15,193 nt of DNA from an uncultured Clostridia bacterium (lineage in GTDB: Bacteria; Bacillota; Clostridia; Christensenellales; Borkfalkiaceae), in NCBI GenBank assembly GCA_947627125.1, contig CANQUY010000030.1:1-15193 (forward strand). Direction: 5' to 3'. Below, piece after piece: positions 6,270 through 13,085 of this stretch. The position numbers and the translations under genes are program-made. Under the pieces are notes generated by a model that saw only the letters and a list, made by a program, of their open reading frames with translations, did no database searches and had not been told where the DNA came from. Each line of letters begins with the position of its first letter. The first letter of the stretch is position 1.

Positions 6270-6668
6270 TAACCCGCTCATTCTGAGGGAGGCGAAGCCG
6301 ACCGAAGAATCCCCTCAAACGAAGTCCGTTGGTTTCATGGGATCCTTCCCCTTCGGCTACGAGGTCAGGATGAGCGGGCGGGATGAACGCGCGGGGCGTT
6401 TTCTATGCGGCGAGATGCTTCGGTACAACTTTTGTAGACTGCGTTCACGCTCACGTTCTCAGCATGACGCCGCTACAGGCTCCCGTTGGTTTCATGGGAT
6501 CCTTCCCCTTCGGCTACGAGGTCAGGATGAGCGGGCGGGATGAACGCGCGGGGCGTTTTCTATGCGGCGAGATGCTTCGGTACAACTTTTGTAGACTGCG
6601 TTCGTGCTCCCGTTCTCAGCATGACGCCGCCTTCGTCCTCATCCCGAGGCTCAGCCGAGGGGTAAAAC
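6270..6668. repeat. Repeat cassette with a 157-bp-period tandem duplication
   Basis: The space between the ferredoxin and trmN6-like genes is nearly all repeat. A 148-bp segment at 6326-6473 recurs at 6483-6630 with only about three mismatches. Each copy joins a CATGGGATCCTTCCCCTTCG-type element to the GCGGCGAGATGCTTCGG...CTCAGCATGACGCCGC element. Partial copies flank the pair (6270-6325 and 6636-6660). Reading frames of up to about 140 codons here only translate the repeats. Confidence 0.85.
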
Positions 6669-6696
6669 AAAAAAGCGCGGGGACCGCGCTTTTTTT
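6669..6696 (-). terminator. Rho-independent terminator after the ferredoxin gene
   Basis: AAAAAAGCGCGG (6669-6680), loop GGA, CCGCGCTTTTTT (6684-6695), with one more T at 6696. The stem is perfect and flanked by A and T tracts, so it can stop transcription in either direction. It lies 8 bases after the ferredoxin stop codon and would separate the ferredoxin/ricT transcripts from trmN6-rsmI. Confidence 0.88.
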
Positions 6697-6704
6697 GCGT
6701 TTGC

Positions 6705-6875
6705 TTATTCCGCTTGGATCGCGCCGACGGGGCAAACGCCCTCGCATGCGCCGCAGTCTACGCAGGTATCGGGATCGACGACATACGTCGTGTCGCCGGG
6801 AGCGATCGCGTTGACGGGGCAGGTATCCGCGCAAGTCCCGCAGGAAATGCATTCATCATTGATCTTGTGAGCCAT
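6705..6875 (-). CDS. 2x[4Fe-4S] ferredoxin (clostridial type)
   Basis: A 56-residue electron-carrier protein. It has two complete CxxCxxCxxxCP motifs: CISCGTCADTCP (residues 9-20) and CVDCGACEGVCP (38-49). The second half of each repeat continues VNAI or VGAI, as in classical clostridial ferredoxins of about 55 residues. It should shuttle electrons at low potential in the cytoplasm; partners cannot be told from this window. The ATG has GGAGGG 8 bases upstream. It lies 75 bases after ricT, with its own promoter (6909-6937) and a terminator, so it can be expressed alone or as the last gene of the greA-ricT operon. It sits where B. subtilis carries yabA, between yaaT and yabB. Confidence 0.95.
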   Translation of the reverse strand: MAHKINDECISCGTCADTCPVNAIAPGDTTYVVDPDTCVDCGACEGVCPVGAIQAE

Positions 6876-6908
6876 GTTGACCACCCTCCATAAAAAATCT
6901 GTACCTGT

Positions 6909-6937
6909 ATTATATCACACCTTTTGCAAGACGTAAA
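6909..6937 (-). promoter_or_regulatory. Promoter of the ferredoxin gene
   Basis: On the minus strand TTTACG (6932-6937) and TATAAT (6909-6914) are separated by 17 bases. The predicted start near 6902 gives a 27-base leader carrying the GGAGGG ribosome binding site. Confidence 0.7.
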
Positions 6938-6950
6938 GTGTTTTGCGAAA

Positions 6951-7820
6951 TCATTCGGAAATTTTATCGTCGGGAGAATCGTCGGAGGGGCTCTCCTCGC
7001 TGCTTTCCGCCTGCCCCCGTTTGAACTTGATATCCGTCACAGGGAAATCGCGGTAGAACACTGCGCCGTCCTTTTCGATCTTGACCCGAACATTCATCTT
7101 GAGCATATTGACCGAAACGACGGAGCCCTTTCCCTCGGGCGTGCCGACGGTCGCACCGAGCTTGGGCATCTTTTTGCAGGCGTCGGCGTAGTAGTCGTCC
7201 TCATACGAAAGACAGCACATGAGCCGCCCGCACAGGCCCGAAGTTTTCCCCGGATTGAGCGATAACCCTTGATTTTTTGCCATCTTGATGGAAACTTTTC
7301 TGAACTCGGGCATGCAGCTTGCGCAGCAGCATTCCCTGCCGCAGGGCGCGATCCCGCCGAGGATCCTCGTTTCGTCGCGGATCCCCACCTGCTTGAGTTC
7401 GATACGCATGTGGAAGTAGGACGCGAGGTCCTTGACGAGGGCGCGGAAGTCCACCCTGCCCTCCGCCGTGAAGGTAAAGATGACCTTGCTGCCGTCGAAG
7501 GTGAATTCGCAGTCGATGAGCTTCATGCCGAGCTTGTGTTCCGCGATCTTTTCACGGCAGACCTTCATTGCCTCGGGCCGCTTCTCCTCGTTCCGTCGCA
7601 CGATCTCCTCGTCCTGCTCCGTTGCAATGCGGATGACAGGCTTTAAGGGTGCGGTGACCGATTTATCGGGGACCTCCTTCACCGCCTCGACGACAACGCC
7701 GTATTCGGGACCGTGTGAGGTTTCCGCAACGACGCCCTGTCCCTTTTTGAGCTCAAGATCCCCCGCGGCGAACCAGTAGGGCTTGCTCTTTCTGAATTTC
7801 ACTACGACAACCTTTGCCAT
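6951..7820 (-). CDS. ricT: RicT (YaaT), PSP1-domain regulator of RNase Y / sporulation
   Basis: In B. subtilis RicT forms the Y-complex with RicA and RicF. The complex carries iron-sulfur clusters and promotes RNase Y-dependent mRNA maturation, sporulation, competence and biofilm formation. The 289 residues show the PSP1 core: GDLELKKGQGVVAETSHGPE (20-39), FTAEGRVDFRALVKDLA, and the cysteine-rich ILGGIAPCGRECCCASCMPE (153-172). VSIKMAKNQGLSLNPGKTSG (176-195) and LCGRLMCCLSYE follow. Cysteines fall at 160, 164-166, 169, 197, 202 and 203. The C-terminus is an acidic Ser/Asp/Glu-rich tail (about 271-289). ATG 7820 is chosen because AAGGAG precedes it at good spacing and the family begins there; an upstream start would add 15 atypical residues. 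It overlaps the end of holB by 19 bases, as in the conserved holB-yaaT pair. Confidence 0.95.
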   Translation of the reverse strand: MAKVVVVKFRKSKPYWFAAGDLELKKGQGVVAETSHGPEYGVVVEAVKEVPDKSVTAPLKPVIRIATEQDEEIVRRNEEKRPEAMKVCREKIAEHKLGMKLIDCEFTFDGSKVIFTFTAEGRVDFRALVKDLASYFHMRIELKQVGIRDETRILGGIAPCGRECCCASCMPEFRKVSIKMAKNQGLSLNPGKTSGLCGRLMCCLSYEDDYYADACKKMPKLGATVGTPEGKGSVVSVNMLKMNVRVKIEKDGAVFYRDFPVTDIKFKRGQAESSEESPSDDSPDDKISE

Positions 7821-8725
7821 GTTTCTCTCTCCTTTTTGAGCTGTAGCGCAAGATTCAGCGCACACTGCGAAAAATTCGCGTTGAATGTGATCTCCTGTTC
7901 GGCCTGTCCCACGAGGGAAATGCCGCGGCGGGCCGCGCCGACGGAATACATTTCGGCAAGCCTCTTCGTCCCCTCGCTTCTCCTTGCGGCGTATTCCGAA
8001 AGTCCCTGCCGCACGAACATGACGTCCCTGAGGACCATACGGACGGAAGAGAAGAAGAGTTTTGCGTCCTTTTTATCGGTGAGGGAGCGGCAGAACTCCT
8101 CCGTTCTCTCCCCGCCGAGGTAGCTTTCCGCCCGCAAAAAGACCTCCTCGCCCCCCGAAAGGAGCGCTTCCGCATCCGAGAGGATCCCCCCGCAAGCCGC
8201 AGCCGCCGCCCTGCCGTTCTCCCGCGGGTACATGCGGGCAAGGGCAGACGCGATCTGCTCCTCGGGGAAGGGGGGCACGATCTCCCTCTGCGCACGTGAA
8301 CGGACGGTGGGGAGCGCGGCGTATTCGTTGACCGTGCCGAGGAGGAAATACACCTTTTCGGGCGGTTCCTCGAGGACTTTTAAAAGTTTATTCTGCACGA
8401 CCGCGCTTGCGGTGTGGAAATTGTCGAGAATGATGAGTTTTTTGGGCTGTTCGACGGGGAGAAGGACGCTCTCGTCAATGATCTTGGCGCACATTTCCGC
8501 CGTGAGCTTGCCGCCCTGCGGGGGAAAGATGAGGCAGTCCGTGAGGGCCTCCTTGTCGATGAGTTCCGCCTCGCGCGAGCCGTCCTTCGCACGGAAAAAT
8601 GCCTTGGCGCACTCCTTGAGCAGGGCGCGCAGGTACACTTCATCCGAAAATGTGACGAGGACGGTGTGGGAAACGTCGCCGCCCATGTCCCGATAGATCT
8701 TCGCCGAGCGCAAAAGCTCCTTCAT
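7802..8725 (-). CDS. holB: DNA polymerase III subunit delta'
   Basis: Delta' is a rigid, non-ATP-hydrolysing arm of the clamp loader that opens and loads the sliding clamp. The 307 residues hold a Walker-B-like KLIILDNFHTA (96-106), the family hallmark QNKLLKVLEEPPE (111-123), and PTVRSRAQ (139-146), where most clamp-loader subunits have SRC; here the Cys is Ala. There is no Walker A motif and no zinc-cysteine cluster, and the first 60 residues are shorter and more divergent than in typical delta' proteins. The start codon overlaps the previous stop (ATGA), with GGAGGG 3 bases upstream. The end overlaps ricT. Neighbourhood and motif order make the assignment secure despite divergence. Confidence 0.9.
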   Translation of the reverse strand: MKELLRSAKIYRDMGGDVSHTVLVTFSDEVYLRALLKECAKAFFRAKDGSREAELIDKEALTDCLIFPPQGGKLTAEMCAKIIDESVLLPVEQPKKLIILDNFHTASAVVQNKLLKVLEEPPEKVYFLLGTVNEYAALPTVRSRAQREIVPPFPEEQIASALARMYPRENGRAAAAACGGILSDAEALLSGGEEVFLRAESYLGGERTEEFCRSLTDKKDAKLFFSSVRMVLRDVMFVRQGLSEYAARRSEGTKRLAEMYSVGAARRGISLVGQAEQEITFNANFSQCALNLALQLKKERETWQRLS

Positions 8726-9756
8726 GTGCCCTCCGAATAGATGGGGATCTTCCCCTCGGTGACCCTCCTGCCGCGCGGGAGATCCCTCAAGAGCCCGCCG
8801 AGCCGCGCGAGGTCCTCCTCAGTCGTGCAGGGGGAAAGGTAGAACAATAGATAGTTTCCGTCGTTGAATTCGGGGTATACGTTTTGGGCCTCGAGAGAGC
8901 GCTGCGCCCCGTCGGCCTCTTCCCCGAAGAAGATGAGGATCTTCGTCCAATCGTCGTTGGGGACAGCTCCGAAGTCTTGTTTGAACTGCGCCGCCGCCAA
9001 TTCGATCGCCTCGTTCCTCGGCCACTTGACAGCCTCCTCCACGCTCGCCATGATGGGATAGGAGGGAGAGGTCGTGCGGAAGGTCTTGACGCCCTCCTCA
9101 AGGGCCGCCGCCCATTCCTCCGTCTTGCAGGAAACGACCGCCCCCTGCGTCAGAGCGGGCAGGGACTTGTGCACGCCGTCCACCCACATGTCGGCATAAT
9201 TTGAGGCATGCATGTCCGAAAAGTGCAGGTGCCCCCCGTGCGCCCCGTCGATCAGGAAGGGCTTGACATGGGTACGGCAAATTTCCCTTGCCGCGGACAT
9301 GGGCGCCAGAAATCCATAGTAATCGGGCGAGGTCAGAAGCAGGGCGTCCGCCCCCTTTAAGGCCGCCTCGACGTCCTCGATCTCGGGCTGTGCGGGAATG
9401 CCATTTTCCATCTTTTGGGGAATGAGGACCGTCTTGAGGCCGAGCACGCGGCAGGCGTTATAGACGCTCCTGTGCGAGGAAACGGGGAAAGCGACGGAAG
9501 TCCTTCCCTCCCTCTTCAGCGCATACAGCATTGAAAAGATCCCGCAGGTGCTGCCGTCCGTCAGTATAAAACTGCGGCGTGCGCCGAGGATCTCGGCAAT
9601 GTCCCGCTCCGCCAGCAGAATGGGGCCCGAGGGAGAGAGGAGGCAATCGGAATAGCTGAGCTCCGTAATGTCCTCCCCGCCGCGCTTGTGCCCCGGCATA
9701 TGAAAGGAGAGGTGCTTTTTTTGCGAGGAGAGCATCTCACGAATGTACAGGCGCAT
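8722..9756 (-). CDS. Short Orn/Lys/Arg decarboxylase-family PLP enzyme (YaaO-like, C-terminal domain reduced)
   Basis: A fold-type I PLP enzyme of the Orn/Lys/Arg decarboxylase major-domain family. Seen are HMPGHKRG (19-26), LTDGSTCGIFSML (65-77), PVSSHRSVYNACR, DGAHGGH with cofactor-contacting Asp170 and His173, and VHKSLPALTQGA with the probable Schiff-base Lys197. At 344 residues it is much shorter than B. subtilis YaaO/SpeA-type enzymes (about 480-490); the C-terminal domain is mostly missing, and the protein ends after a compact LFYLSPCTTEEDLARLGGLL segment. Reaction and substrate are therefore uncertain. It sits just before holB, as yaaO lies upstream in the same B. subtilis block. ATG 9756 gives the family N-terminus; it overlaps the preceding gene by 20 bases and lacks a clear Shine-Dalgarno. 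ATG 9735 is the alternative. A longer in-frame opening up to 10131 is read-through of the neighbour's antiframe. Confidence 0.85.
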   Translation of the reverse strand: MRLYIREMLSSQKKHLSFHMPGHKRGGEDITELSYSDCLLSPSGPILLAERDIAEILGARRSFILTDGSTCGIFSMLYALKREGRTSVAFPVSSHRSVYNACRVLGLKTVLIPQKMENGIPAQPEIEDVEAALKGADALLLTSPDYYGFLAPMSAAREICRTHVKPFLIDGAHGGHLHFSDMHASNYADMWVDGVHKSLPALTQGAVVSCKTEEWAAALEEGVKTFRTTSPSYPIMASVEEAVKWPRNEAIELAAAQFKQDFGAVPNDDWTKILIFFGEEADGAQRSLEAQNVYPEFNDGNYLLFYLSPCTTEEDLARLGGLLRDLPRGRRVTEGKIPIYSEGT

Positions 9757-10660
9757 AGTTGTCGAGAAGGTAGCGGAGAAACGCCCAGTTTTCGTACTTT
9801 GCGTCCCGCACATGGTTTTCGCCGTTGTTGAAGAAGAGGAGCACGAGGTCCTTGGCCGTCGCGTTCTCTCCGCTGTAGTAGAAGAAAAGATCGGTAAAGC
9901 CCGAGAGATTCCCGAGGCCGATACCGAAGGGGTAGCGCATCTCCTCTTCGGCGTCCCCCCGCGTATAGGTGAAAGCGTAGTCCACGGTGTAGAGGGAACC
10001 GTCGTCAAAGGCGGCCTTGACAATGAGGTAGTTCTCGCGGAGGGCCATGACGCGCGCCCGCTCTTCGGCGAGCCCCGCCTCCCGCTGTGCGTCCGTTCTG
10101 AACCGCTTGTCCGTGGCGGCGATCCGCTCAAAGGAGCTCTTCACGGCCGCCTCGTCGGGCTCTCCTGTGAGCTCCGTTCCGAAATAATCCTGCAGATATT
10201 CTTCCGTTTCCGTGAGAAACGCGGGGATCTCGTAGTAGCCGTCGCAGGTCCCCGTCTGCTCGTTGTAGGGGCTGTAGTTCGACGCGATCCGCTCAAAGGG
10301 GGTCATTCCGTCCTCCTCGGTATAGTTCGCGGCAATGACGGCGTCCCCCTCTAACATGCCGCGGCGGGCGGCAAGGGCCTGCGCCCCCATCGTGCTGTCC
10401 TCAAAGTTCTGCATCTCCACTTCGAGGATATCGTAGGAAAATGTTCCGTCCAGATCCTTGACGAGGGAATGGCTGTCCTTCCCGATCTTGAGGCCGCTGT
10501 AGGTGTACACGGTGTAGACCTGTGCGATCGTGGGCCTCGTCGCGATCATGACAAAGAGGACATAGAGAACCGCGACCGCTGCGGCGATCAGGCCGAGGAT
10601 CTTGAGCCAATCGTATGAGAGGAGATTACCGAGCCTCTGTTTGGTGATTCTCGCGTCCAC
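9737..10660 (-). CDS. Single-span membrane protein of unknown function
   Basis: I do not recognise this 307-residue protein. A short basic N-terminus (R4, K7, R9, K20) precedes one strong hydrophobic helix (about 21-40, ILGLIAAAVAVLYVLFVMIA), with no lipobox cysteine. The remaining roughly 265 residues are hydrophilic and acidic, rich in aromatic residues, so they probably sit outside the membrane while the protein stays anchored. The GTG start is 7 bases after the lysS stop, with no good Shine-Dalgarno, suggesting coupled translation. The end overlaps the PLP-enzyme gene by 20 bases. It is clearly a member of the greA-to-ricT operon. Long uninterrupted length, overlaps at both ends and TM topology make it a real gene; no role is proposed. 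Confidence 0.8.
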   Translation of the reverse strand: MDARITKQRLGNLLSYDWLKILGLIAAAVAVLYVLFVMIATRPTIAQVYTVYTYSGLKIGKDSHSLVKDLDGTFSYDILEVEMQNFEDSTMGAQALAARRGMLEGDAVIAANYTEEDGMTPFERIASNYSPYNEQTGTCDGYYEIPAFLTETEEYLQDYFGTELTGEPDEAAVKSSFERIAATDKRFRTDAQREAGLAEERARVMALRENYLIVKAAFDDGSLYTVDYAFTYTRGDAEEEMRYPFGIGLGNLSGFTDLFFYYSGENATAKDLVLLFFNNGENHVRDAKYENWAFLRYLLDNYAPVHS

Positions 10661-10667
10661 GTTTCGT

Positions 10668-12149
10668 CTATTTTTTGGGTTTCATGGTGGGGAAGAGGAG
10701 AACGTCGCGGATCGTCGCGCTGTCCGTGAGGAGCATCACGAGCCTGTCAACACCCAGCCCGAGGCCGCCCGTCGGGGGCATGCCGTGTTCCAAGGCGTCC
10801 AAAAAGTCCTCGTCCACCTGTGCGTTGGCCCCCGCCGCCCGTTTCTTTGCGGCCTGCGCCTCCATGCGTTCGCGTTGGTCGATCGGGTCGTTGAGTTCGG
10901 AGAAGGCGTTGCCCATCTCCATGCCCATCATGAAGTATTCAAACCGCTCCGTCATCGCGGGGTCGTCGGGCTTGCGCTTGGCAAGCGGGGAGATCTCCAC
11001 GGGATATTCGTAGATAAAGGTGGGCTGGATGAGCTTGTCCTCGACGTATGCGTCGAAAAATTCCGCCAAAATGTGCCCCTTCGTGTCCTTGCCCTTTTCG
11101 AGCTCCACATGATGCTCTGCGGCGAGCGCACGGGCCTCCTCGTCCGACTTGACGAGGGAAAAGTCCACGCCCGAGTACTTCTTCACGGCCTCGGTCATTG
11201 TGAGTTTTTCCCACTTGGAGAGGTCGAGCTCCGTCCCCTGATAGGTGATCTGCAGCGTCCCGCAGGCGTCGAGGGCGACCGTCTTGTACATTTCCTCGAC
11301 GAGGTCCATCATGGTGTGATAGTCGGCATACGCCTCATAAATTTCCACGGTGGTGAACTCGGGATTGTGCTTTGCGTCCATGCCCTCGTTGCGGAAGATG
11401 CGGCCCATTTCGTACACTTTGCCGAATCCGCCGACAATGAGCCGCTTCAAATACAGCTCCGTTTCGATCCTTAAATACATGTCGAGGTCGAGGGCGTTGT
11501 GGTGCGTCTTGAAGGGGCGGGCGTCCGCGCCGATCTCGAGGGGCAGAAGGATGGGCGTATCCGCCTCCATGTATCCCCTCTCGTCGAGGTACCTGCGGAT
11601 CCCCGCAATGATCTTTGCACGCTTATAGAAGGTGTTTTTCACGTCCTCGCTCATGATGAGGTCGAGATGGCGGAGGCGGTACTTCATGTCCATGTTCTGA
11701 AGTCCGTTGAACTTTTCGGGCAGGGGCAGAAGGGCCTTGGAGAGCATGTCGAGCGAGGTCGCGTGCACGCTGACTTCCCCCGTCTGCGTCTTAAAGACAA
11801 AGCCCTTGACGCCAACGATATCGCCGATATCGAAATCCTTCTTATAGGCGGCGTATTTTTCCTCGCCGACGTCCTGACGGGTCACATAGATCTGAATGCT
11901 GCCCTTGCTGTCGGCAATGTGAGAAAAGGAGGCCTTCCCCATGATGCGGCGGGACATGAGCCGCCCCGCGATACACACGGTTTTCCCCTCATAAGTGTCG
12001 AATTTTTCCTTGATCTCGGCGGAAAGATCGGTGACGGGATAGCTCGTCACCTTGTAGGGGTCGTTGCCCTCTTCCTGCATTTTTCTGAGCTTTTCGCGGC
12101 GGATCTTCGCCTGTTCGATGAGCTCTTCCTCGTTTCTGTTCTCTTCCAT
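10668..12149 (-). CDS. lysS: Lysyl-tRNA synthetase, class II
   Basis: Charges tRNA-Lys in the cytoplasm. The 493 residues show an N-terminal OB-fold anticodon-binding domain (about 55-150, with VCIAGRLMSRRIMGKASF), then the class II catalytic core. This includes motif 2 (GRIFRNEGMDAKHNPEFTTV) and, at the very end, motif 3 (GLGLGVDRLVMLL) followed by IRDVLLFPTMKPKK, typical of bacterial LysS. The length is normal, about 490-500. ATG 12149 lies 6 bases after the greA stop with only a weak GAGG upstream; greA-lysS adjacency is common in Bacillota. No T-box or other leader lies between the two genes. Confidence 0.97.
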   Translation of the reverse strand: MEENRNEEELIEQAKIRREKLRKMQEEGNDPYKVTSYPVTDLSAEIKEKFDTYEGKTVCIAGRLMSRRIMGKASFSHIADSKGSIQIYVTRQDVGEEKYAAYKKDFDIGDIVGVKGFVFKTQTGEVSVHATSLDMLSKALLPLPEKFNGLQNMDMKYRLRHLDLIMSEDVKNTFYKRAKIIAGIRRYLDERGYMEADTPILLPLEIGADARPFKTHHNALDLDMYLRIETELYLKRLIVGGFGKVYEMGRIFRNEGMDAKHNPEFTTVEIYEAYADYHTMMDLVEEMYKTVALDACGTLQITYQGTELDLSKWEKLTMTEAVKKYSGVDFSLVKSDEEARALAAEHHVELEKGKDTKGHILAEFFDAYVEDKLIQPTFIYEYPVEISPLAKRKPDDPAMTERFEYFMMGMEMGNAFSELNDPIDQRERMEAQAAKKRAAGANAQVDEDFLDALEHGMPPTGGLGLGVDRLVMLLTDSATIRDVLLFPTMKPKK

Positions 12150-12155
12150 GGGGCC

Positions 12156-12635
12156 TCAATCTCCGTTCAGCTCGATCTTGAGGATCTTGAGCTCATACTC
12201 GCCGCTGGGAGCCTTGACGGTGACCGTATCCCCCTTCCTGTGGCCGAGGAGGGCCGCGCCGACAGGGCTCTCGTTGGAGATGATATTGTTCATGGCGTCC
12301 GCTTCCGTCGAACCCTTGATCGTGTAGGAAACCTCTTCGTCGAAGCCCTTGTCGTACACGGTGACGACGGTGCCGATATGCACGACGGAGTTATCGTCGT
12401 TCTCCTCGGCAATGACGGCGTTTTTGATGCGGTGGTCGAGCTCCGCGATCTCGCCCTCGTTGGCGGCCTGTTCGTTGCGGGCGGCGTCGTATTCGGCATT
12501 CTCCGAAAGGTCGCCGTGGCTGCGCGCCTCCTGGATGCGGCCGACAATCTCGGCCCGCTTGACGTTGATCAGATAGTCAAGACGCTTCTTCGCGTCCTCG
12601 TAGCCCTGTCTTGTCATGATAAACTGTTCTGCCAT
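12156..12635 (-). CDS. greA: Transcription elongation factor GreA
   Basis: GreA enters the secondary channel of backtracked RNA polymerase and stimulates cleavage of the RNA 3' end. The 159 residues match family length. The N-terminal coiled coil (about 1-75) carries the tip motif GDLSENAEYDAARNEQ (41-56) with the catalytic acidic residues Asp42 and Glu45. The C-terminal FKBP-like domain (about 80-159) includes SPVGAALLGHRKGDTVTVKA. AGAGG precedes the ATG at about 8 bases. It is the first gene of the greA-lysS-(unknown)-PLP enzyme-holB-ricT operon, with a perfect consensus promoter and a leader of about 90 bases. Confidence 0.97.
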   Translation of the reverse strand: MAEQFIMTRQGYEDAKKRLDYLINVKRAEIVGRIQEARSHGDLSENAEYDAARNEQAANEGEIAELDHRIKNAVIAEENDDNSVVHIGTVVTVYDKGFDEEVSYTIKGSTEADAMNNIISNESPVGAALLGHRKGDTVTVKAPSGEYELKILKIELNGD

Positions 12636-12686
12636 GATTTAACCTCTTTTTTGCACGATATGTGCGTTCTTTTTTTATAAATGATA

Positions 12687-12717
12687 CCGTGATTCCCCAT
12701 CAGCACAGAAATCACGG
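12687..12717 (-). promoter_or_regulatory. Stem-loop in the greA leader
   Basis: CCGTGATT and AATCACGG form an 8-bp perfect stem with a 15-base loop, starting about 10 bases into the predicted greA transcript. No U-run follows on the mRNA strand, so it is not a simple terminator. It may stabilise the 5' end or bind a regulator. Confidence 0.45.
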
Positions 12718-12733
12718 CACTTTTATCGGTCTG

Positions 12734-12762
12734 ATTATAGCGCGTTTTTGGGAATTTGTCAA
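12734..12762 (-). promoter_or_regulatory. Perfect consensus sigma-A promoter of the greA operon
   Basis: On the minus strand TTGACA (12757-12762) and TATAAT (12734-12739) are separated by exactly 17 bases, both hexamers matching consensus at 6 of 6. The predicted transcription start is near 12727, giving a leader of about 90 bases with a stem-loop (12687-12717). Confidence 0.92.
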
Positions 12763-12791
12763 GTATCTTTATGCCCTGCGCCCCATTTCCC

Positions 12792-12821
12792 TTGCTTTTT
12801 GGGCGGAATCTTTGCTATAAT
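12792..12821 (+). promoter_or_regulatory. Promoter of the 85-aa protein, implying a leaderless mRNA
   Basis: TTGCTT (12792-12797) and TATAAT (12816-12821) are separated by 18 bases. The ATG at 12828 begins 6 bases after the -10, so transcription should start at the initiation codon. An in-frame ATG at 12822 directly abuts the -10 and would not be transcribed. Confidence 0.65.
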
Positions 12822-12827
12822 ATGGAT

Positions 12828-13085
12828 ATGTTCAGAATTTGGGCAAAAGTATATGAGGGCGAGCATATCGCCAAGCAGACGGTGTACGAGGGGGAAACGC
12901 AGTTTTCCTATGCCGATTTTTTCGGCTATCTTGCGGAAATTTGCACAACGCTCGACGTCCCCACGCCCGTTTTATTGAAACAGCATATCTTTCAGTATGC
13001 GAAGTTCCGCCACGTCGTTTTCCGCCCCGCCGACTTCATGGAGAACGTTTCCTTTACCAAACTCGTGGTGGAGAACATCACGTAA
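12828..13085 (+). CDS. Small protein of unknown function (85 aa)
   Basis: I cannot assign a family. The 85-residue product starts MFRIWAKVYEGEHIAKQTVY and has no membrane segment or signal peptide. It looks like a compact alpha/beta cytoplasmic protein with alternating short beta-like stretches and amphipathic helices, and a Phe/Tyr-rich middle (FSYADFFGYLAEIC). Small clostridial proteins opening with a similar IWAKV strand exist to my knowledge, but none has a function I can name. It is divergent from greA. The start at 12828 is set by the promoter: the -10 ends at 12821, and no Shine-Dalgarno exists. Interspersed repeats start directly after the stop. Confidence 0.72.
   Translation: MFRIWAKVYEGEHIAKQTVYEGETQFSYADFFGYLAEICTTLDVPTPVLLKQHIFQYAKFRHVVFRPADFMENVSFTKLVVENIT

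Noticed and set aside
6252..6281. Upstream ATG (6281) for the trmN6-like gene
   Set aside because: The added ten residues are encoded in an interspersed repeat, and no Shine-Dalgarno supports that start.
6250..6814. Plus-strand frames of 97 and 143 codons
   Set aside because: They lie in the duplicated repeat cassette and run into the ferredoxin gene on the other strand; repeat-derived.
9757..10131. N-terminal extension of the PLP enzyme
   Set aside because: The extension is the alternate frame of the membrane-protein gene, is rich in Ser/Arg/Thr and has no family similarity; the enzyme's conserved N-terminus begins at 9756.
11499..12680. 393-codon plus-strand frame across greA and lysS
   Set aside because: It is antisense to two firmly identified genes and shows no recognisable motifs.
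12687..12717. Intrinsic terminator or known riboswitch in the greA leader
   Set aside because: No U-run follows the stem, and I see no known aptamer motif in the short leader.
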